From NCBI RefSeq assembly GCF_002001085.1, contig NZ_MUNU01000016.1, forward strand, positions 1 to 64,000: a stretch of DNA of 64,000 nucleotides. Direction: 5' to 3'. The translations under genes were made by a program, and so were the position numbers. Each line of letters starts with the position of its first letter. Within the stretch, counting starts at the first letter, position 1. Under the pieces are notes generated by a model. It worked only from the letters and a program-made list of their open reading frames with translations, was not told where the DNA came from and searched no databases. Of the stretch, positions 61,076 to 64,000 are shown in pieces. The stretch comes from Rhodanobacter sp. B05. Lineage in GTDB: Bacteria > Pseudomonadota > Gammaproteobacteria > Xanthomonadales > Rhodanobacteraceae.

Positions 61076-63490
61076 ATGAAGCTCCGCTATTCAGCGTTGT
61101 ACGTCGCCATGACCGCCGTGCTCTTTTCAGCCGCCGTGCAGGCGGCCGAGACGGATACGACGACGTCGACCCAGGTACCGTCAACCAAGGTGAAGAACCT
61201 GGGCGCCGTCCAGGTCACCGCCACCAAACGCGAGACACCGCTGCAGAAGACCCCTGTCGCCATCACCGCGATCGGTGGCGACACGCTCGACAAGGAACGC
61301 GTCATGACGGTGCAGGATCTCACCAAACTGGTGCCGGGCCTGCAGGGAACCTCCGAAGGCGACCATGGCGTGGTCACGCTGACCTTGCGCGGCATCGGCA
61401 ACGACAGCGCGAAGACCGAATATGCCGACCCCGAGGTCGCCACCTTCGTCGACGGCGTGTACACCCCGCGCGCGGAAGCCGCCGCGAGCCTGCTGCTGGA
61501 CATGGACAGCGTGGAGGTGCTGCGTGGCCCGCAGGGCACCTTGTGGGGTCGCAACTCCACCGCCGGCGCGATCAGCTTCACCACGATCAAGCCCGACATC
61601 AACGGCGGCTTCAACGGCAGCGGCACGATCGAGATGGGCAACTACAACCAGAGCGGCGTGCGCGCGGCGGTGAATCTGCCGATCAGCAGTACCTTCGCCA
61701 TGCGCGTTGCGGCAGTCCACGAGCAGCACGACGGCTACGTCGACTACCAGAACCCGATAGGCCAGATCCCCACGCCGGCCCAGCAGCAGGCGAATTACCT
61801 CGCCTCCGGCGGCAACCCGGCCAGCTTCCAGCCGATCAACACCAACCTGTTCGTGCAGAAAGGCAAGAAGTACGACGCGCAGGATCAGTCCGCCGCGCGC
61901 GTGAGCGCCCGCTGGCAGCCCAGCGACAACTTCGTCTGGGATCTGTCGTACGAGTATTTCCAGGATCGCGGCACGCCGAGCATGAACCTGATGCAGCAGC
62001 CGCGACCGGGCCAGGAGTTCTGGTCGGCGCTGATCGACGTGGCGCCCTACCTGGACCGCACCTCCAAGTCGGTGCGCAGCCGCATGGACTGGACCATCAA
62101 CGACAGCATGGAACTGACCTACGTGGCCGGCTTCAACCACTATTCGGGCCAGAGCGATTTCGACCAGGATGGTGGCGTGAACGTGCCGACCAGCTTCACC
62201 ACCAACGGCGTGTACCAGGAAGACCGCACCAACTACTCCAACTACGCCAGTTCCAGCCACGAGTTCGACCTCAAGTCGCGCGGCGAGAACACGGTGGACT
62301 GGATCCTCGGCGCGTACTACGCGCACGAGAACAACAACATCCGCTTCGACATCCCGATCATGAACGGTACCCAGCAAGGCACCGTGAGCTGGCAGGGTTC
62401 GTTCATCCAGCCGGAAGAACTGGTCACCTCGACGGCGGCGTTCGGTCAGGCCACCTGGCACATGAGCGACACCTGGCGCCTCACCGGCGGTGCACGCTGG
62501 TCGCATGACAAGCGCGAGAACCGGGGTGGCATCAACTGGGGCTGGGGTTACAATCCGGCCTACCCGGCACTGCCGATCTCGCCCGGCGAACAGCCCGGCG
62601 ACGTCGGCTTCAACATCAGCCAGCACAACGATGCCACCTACAGCAAGAGCAAGCCGACCTGGCTGGTGCGCCTCGACCACGACCTCGGCAGCAGCGGCCT
62701 GATCTATGCGAGCGTGTCCACCGGTTACAAGTCGGGCGGCACCCAGGACGGTGGCGCGCTGTACAGGCCGGAGACGCTGACCAACTACGAGATCGGCGCC
62801 AAGTTCGCCTTCCTCGACGGTCACCTGACCTGGAACAGCGCGGCGTACTACGAGGTGTTCAAGAACTACCAGTTGTCGGCGCCGGTCACCTATCCCGACG
62901 GCACGCACGGACTTGGCTTCTCCAACGTCGGCGGCAAGACCCAGGTGGCGGGTTTCGAATCCGAGCTTGCCTACCAGCAGACCAACGACCGCGCCAACCT
63001 GATCCTTTCGGTGATCCCCGAAAAGAAGCTGGGCACGGAGAAGTACGCGGCCAGCAACGATTACTACGTGCCGACGGCCTGCCCGCCCGAATCGACCATC
63101 AGCAACAATTGCATGGACATCTCGGGAAATGACCTGCCGCACGCACCGGACCTGTCGCTCACCGCGATCTACGAGCACGACTTCGTGCTGGGCAACGGCG
63201 GTCGCCTCACGCCCCGCGTGAGTGCGCAATACCAGAGCGCCCAGTGGCTCAGCTGGTTCAATTTCGGCGACGGCGACAAGCAGAAGGCGTATGCGCGAGG
63301 CGATCTCTCGCTGCGTTACACCGAGCCCAACGACAAGTGGTACGTCAACGCCTACGTGCAGAACGTCACCGATGGCAGAGTCAAGAGCAGCGCTGCCGGG
63401 AGCACGTTGCTGGCCAACGGCAGCGTGGTATTCACATCCCAGTACCTGGCGCCGCGCACCTACGGCGTCCAGTTCGGCTTCTGGTTCTAG
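61076..63490 (+). CDS. TonB-dependent receptor, likely for xyloside or beta-glycoside oligosaccharides
   Basis: The 804-residue receptor has a signal peptide (ALYVAMTAVLFSAAVQAA), a TonB-box-like LGAVQVTATKRETPLQKTPVAI, a plug with LTKLVPGLQGTSEGDHGVVT, DGVYTPRAEAAASLLLDMDSVEVLRGPQGTLWG-like segments and a barrel ending TYGVQFGFWF. The plug type is that of sphingomonad and Caulobacter receptors rather than the FDQYPSS type at 48187. GGAGGGGAT precedes the ATG. Substrate is inferred from neighbours only. Confidence 0.86.
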   Translation: MKLRYSALYVAMTAVLFSAAVQAAETDTTTSTQVPSTKVKNLGAVQVTATKRETPLQKTPVAITAIGGDTLDKERVMTVQDLTKLVPGLQGTSEGDHGVVTLTLRGIGNDSAKTEYADPEVATFVDGVYTPRAEAAASLLLDMDSVEVLRGPQGTLWGRNSTAGAISFTTIKPDINGGFNGSGTIEMGNYNQSGVRAAVNLPISSTFAMRVAAVHEQHDGYVDYQNPIGQIPTPAQQQANYLASGGNPASFQPINTNLFVQKGKKYDAQDQSAARVSARWQPSDNFVWDLSYEYFQDRGTPSMNLMQQPRPGQEFWSALIDVAPYLDRTSKSVRSRMDWTINDSMELTYVAGFNHYSGQSDFDQDGGVNVPTSFTTNGVYQEDRTNYSNYASSSHEFDLKSRGENTVDWILGAYYAHENNNIRFDIPIMNGTQQGTVSWQGSFIQPEELVTSTAAFGQATWHMSDTWRLTGGARWSHDKRENRGGINWGWGYNPAYPALPISPGEQPGDVGFNISQHNDATYSKSKPTWLVRLDHDLGSSGLIYASVSTGYKSGGTQDGGALYRPETLTNYEIGAKFAFLDGHLTWNSAAYYEVFKNYQLSAPVTYPDGTHGLGFSNVGGKTQVAGFESELAYQQTNDRANLILSVIPEKKLGTEKYAASNDYYVPTACPPESTISNNCMDISGNDLPHAPDLSLTAIYEHDFVLGNGGRLTPRVSAQYQSAQWLSWFNFGDGDKQKAYARGDLSLRYTEPNDKWYVNAYVQNVTDGRVKSSAAGSTLLANGSVVFTSQYLAPRTYGVQFGFWF

Positions 63491-63837
63491 GAGCCTAGGC
63501 TTTCACGCGGTTCCTCCGGCGACATACCCTCCCCTGCGGTCGCCACAGGATGCCCCGGAAACGGGGCATCCTTTTTTTATGCGTGCCTGGAGCGACGGTG
63601 GCGTGGTGCCGGAGGACACGCAACGCGCAGGAGTGCGAGGCCGCACCTTGCGACCGGCGAGTCGGCGCTGTGGATACGCCGGCAGGTGTGCACGAGCAGC
63701 CCCGCGTCAACGGGATGCGACGCCACGGTGCCTGATACCGGCTGAAGAGCCGCCATGCATGGGAGAGTCGTGGAGCCTGTCGTTCGTGCCCGGCAGGCGA
63801 TGCGCGCCGGCATCGCCTGCGGGGGAACCGGCATGAC
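63491..63837. other. 347-bp convergent intergenic region
   Basis: It contains the terminator at 63547-63578. The rest has only short frames without recognisable products. Confidence 0.5.
63547..63578 (+). terminator. intrinsic terminator of the last TonB receptor gene
   Basis: AGGATGCCCCG and CGGGGCATCCT form an 11-bp stem around a GAAA loop, followed by seven T residues, about 55 bp after the stop. Confidence 0.9.
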
Positions 63838-64000
63838 TCAGTGCGTCGGGCAGCCCAGGGTCTTGTCCGCCACGGTGCCCAGCGACACTTCGGTGACGAC
63901 AATGCTTTCCCCGGGACTGCTGGTCCACTCGAACGGCCGATCCAGCCTGGCCATGTCGGCGCCGGCATGGCGGAAGCACTTCAACGGAATGCCCACGCGC
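63838..64000 (-). CDS. C-terminus of a probable GH3 glycosidase (partial)
   Basis: A frame enters from the right edge and stops with TGA at 63838. The visible 54 residues include RVGIPLKCFRHAGADMARLD and TVADKTLGCPTH, and recall the carbohydrate-binding ExoP-type domain that ends many Xanthomonadales GH3 beta-glucosidases/xylosidases. No catalytic part is in the window, so the family assignment is tentative. It would fit with the GH39 enzyme and TonB receptor. Confidence 0.45.
   Translation of the reverse strand, partial: RVGIPLKCFRHAGADMARLDRPFEWTSSPGESIVVTEVSLGTVADKTLGCPTH

Noticed and set aside
61181..63229. 682-codon minus-strand frame
   Set aside because: It is antisense to the last TonB receptor, whose signal peptide and plug motifs are clear.

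Overview
The window is GC-rich, densely packed chromosomal DNA from a gammaproteobacterium of the Xanthomonadales, most likely Rhodanobacteraceae (Rhodanobacter or Dyella type). This is inferred from the petABC-sspAB order, the miaB-ybeZ-ybeY-corC block, several large TonB-dependent receptors, GTAG-headed REP elements and a GH13 subfamily 23 alpha-glucosidase. No 16S rRNA or other decisive marker lies in the window.

Layout. 1-4.3 kb is an accessory region: the tail of an IS481-type transposase, then a two-gene cassette (a nuclease-methyltransferase fusion and a NERD nuclease with a zinc ribbon) bracketed by inverted copies of a repeat. 4.3-10.3 kb holds a subclass B3 metallo-beta-lactamase, a FlgO/TPR membrane protein, a YkvA-type protein, tRNA-Asn and ppnN. 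10.5-16.7 kb holds two TonB-dependent receptors on the minus strand. 17-27.7 kb is housekeeping: an OlsF-like acyltransferase, MarC, a YciK-like SDR, grxD, sodB, purEK, a Trm112-like protein, a DUF1631 protein, nadC, a DUF3301 protein and sspB. 27.7-31.1 kb is the petABC-sspAB operon. 31.2-40.8 kb has a DegS-like protease, a lytic transglycosylase, the miaB-ybeZ-hydrolase-ybeY-corC-DUF4105 block, corA and yggX, ending at tRNA-Phe. 41-46 kb carries small genes, a DUF3047 protein, an HU-like protein followed by a 14-bp tandem repeat, a PepSY protein and an M28 peptidase.

46-64 kb is a carbohydrate utilisation region. The first part is an alpha-glucan system: a GH13_23 alpha-glucosidase is divergent from a TonB receptor gene, which is followed by a flavin-dependent halogenase, a periplasmic GH13 alpha-amylase and a GH31 alpha-glucosidase. 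A 290-bp, highly structured, terminal-inverted-repeat element sits between the receptor and the halogenase. The second part looks xyloside or beta-glycoside related: a GH39 enzyme, a second halogenase divergent from another TonB receptor, and the C-terminus of a probable GH3 enzyme. Three different palindromic, LacI-family-like operator sequences sit in the relevant intergenic regions, but no LacI-type regulator gene is in the window. The likely logic is oligosaccharide import through the receptor, periplasmic trimming by GH13, GH31 and GH39, and cytoplasmic hydrolysis by GH13_23. The role of the halogenases is unknown.

Stretches over 300 bases without a confident gene are 5217-5687, 7551-8093, 13772-14146, 16628-17094, 42732-43148, 47708-48186, 51130-51548 and 63491-63837; what each holds is given in the feature list.
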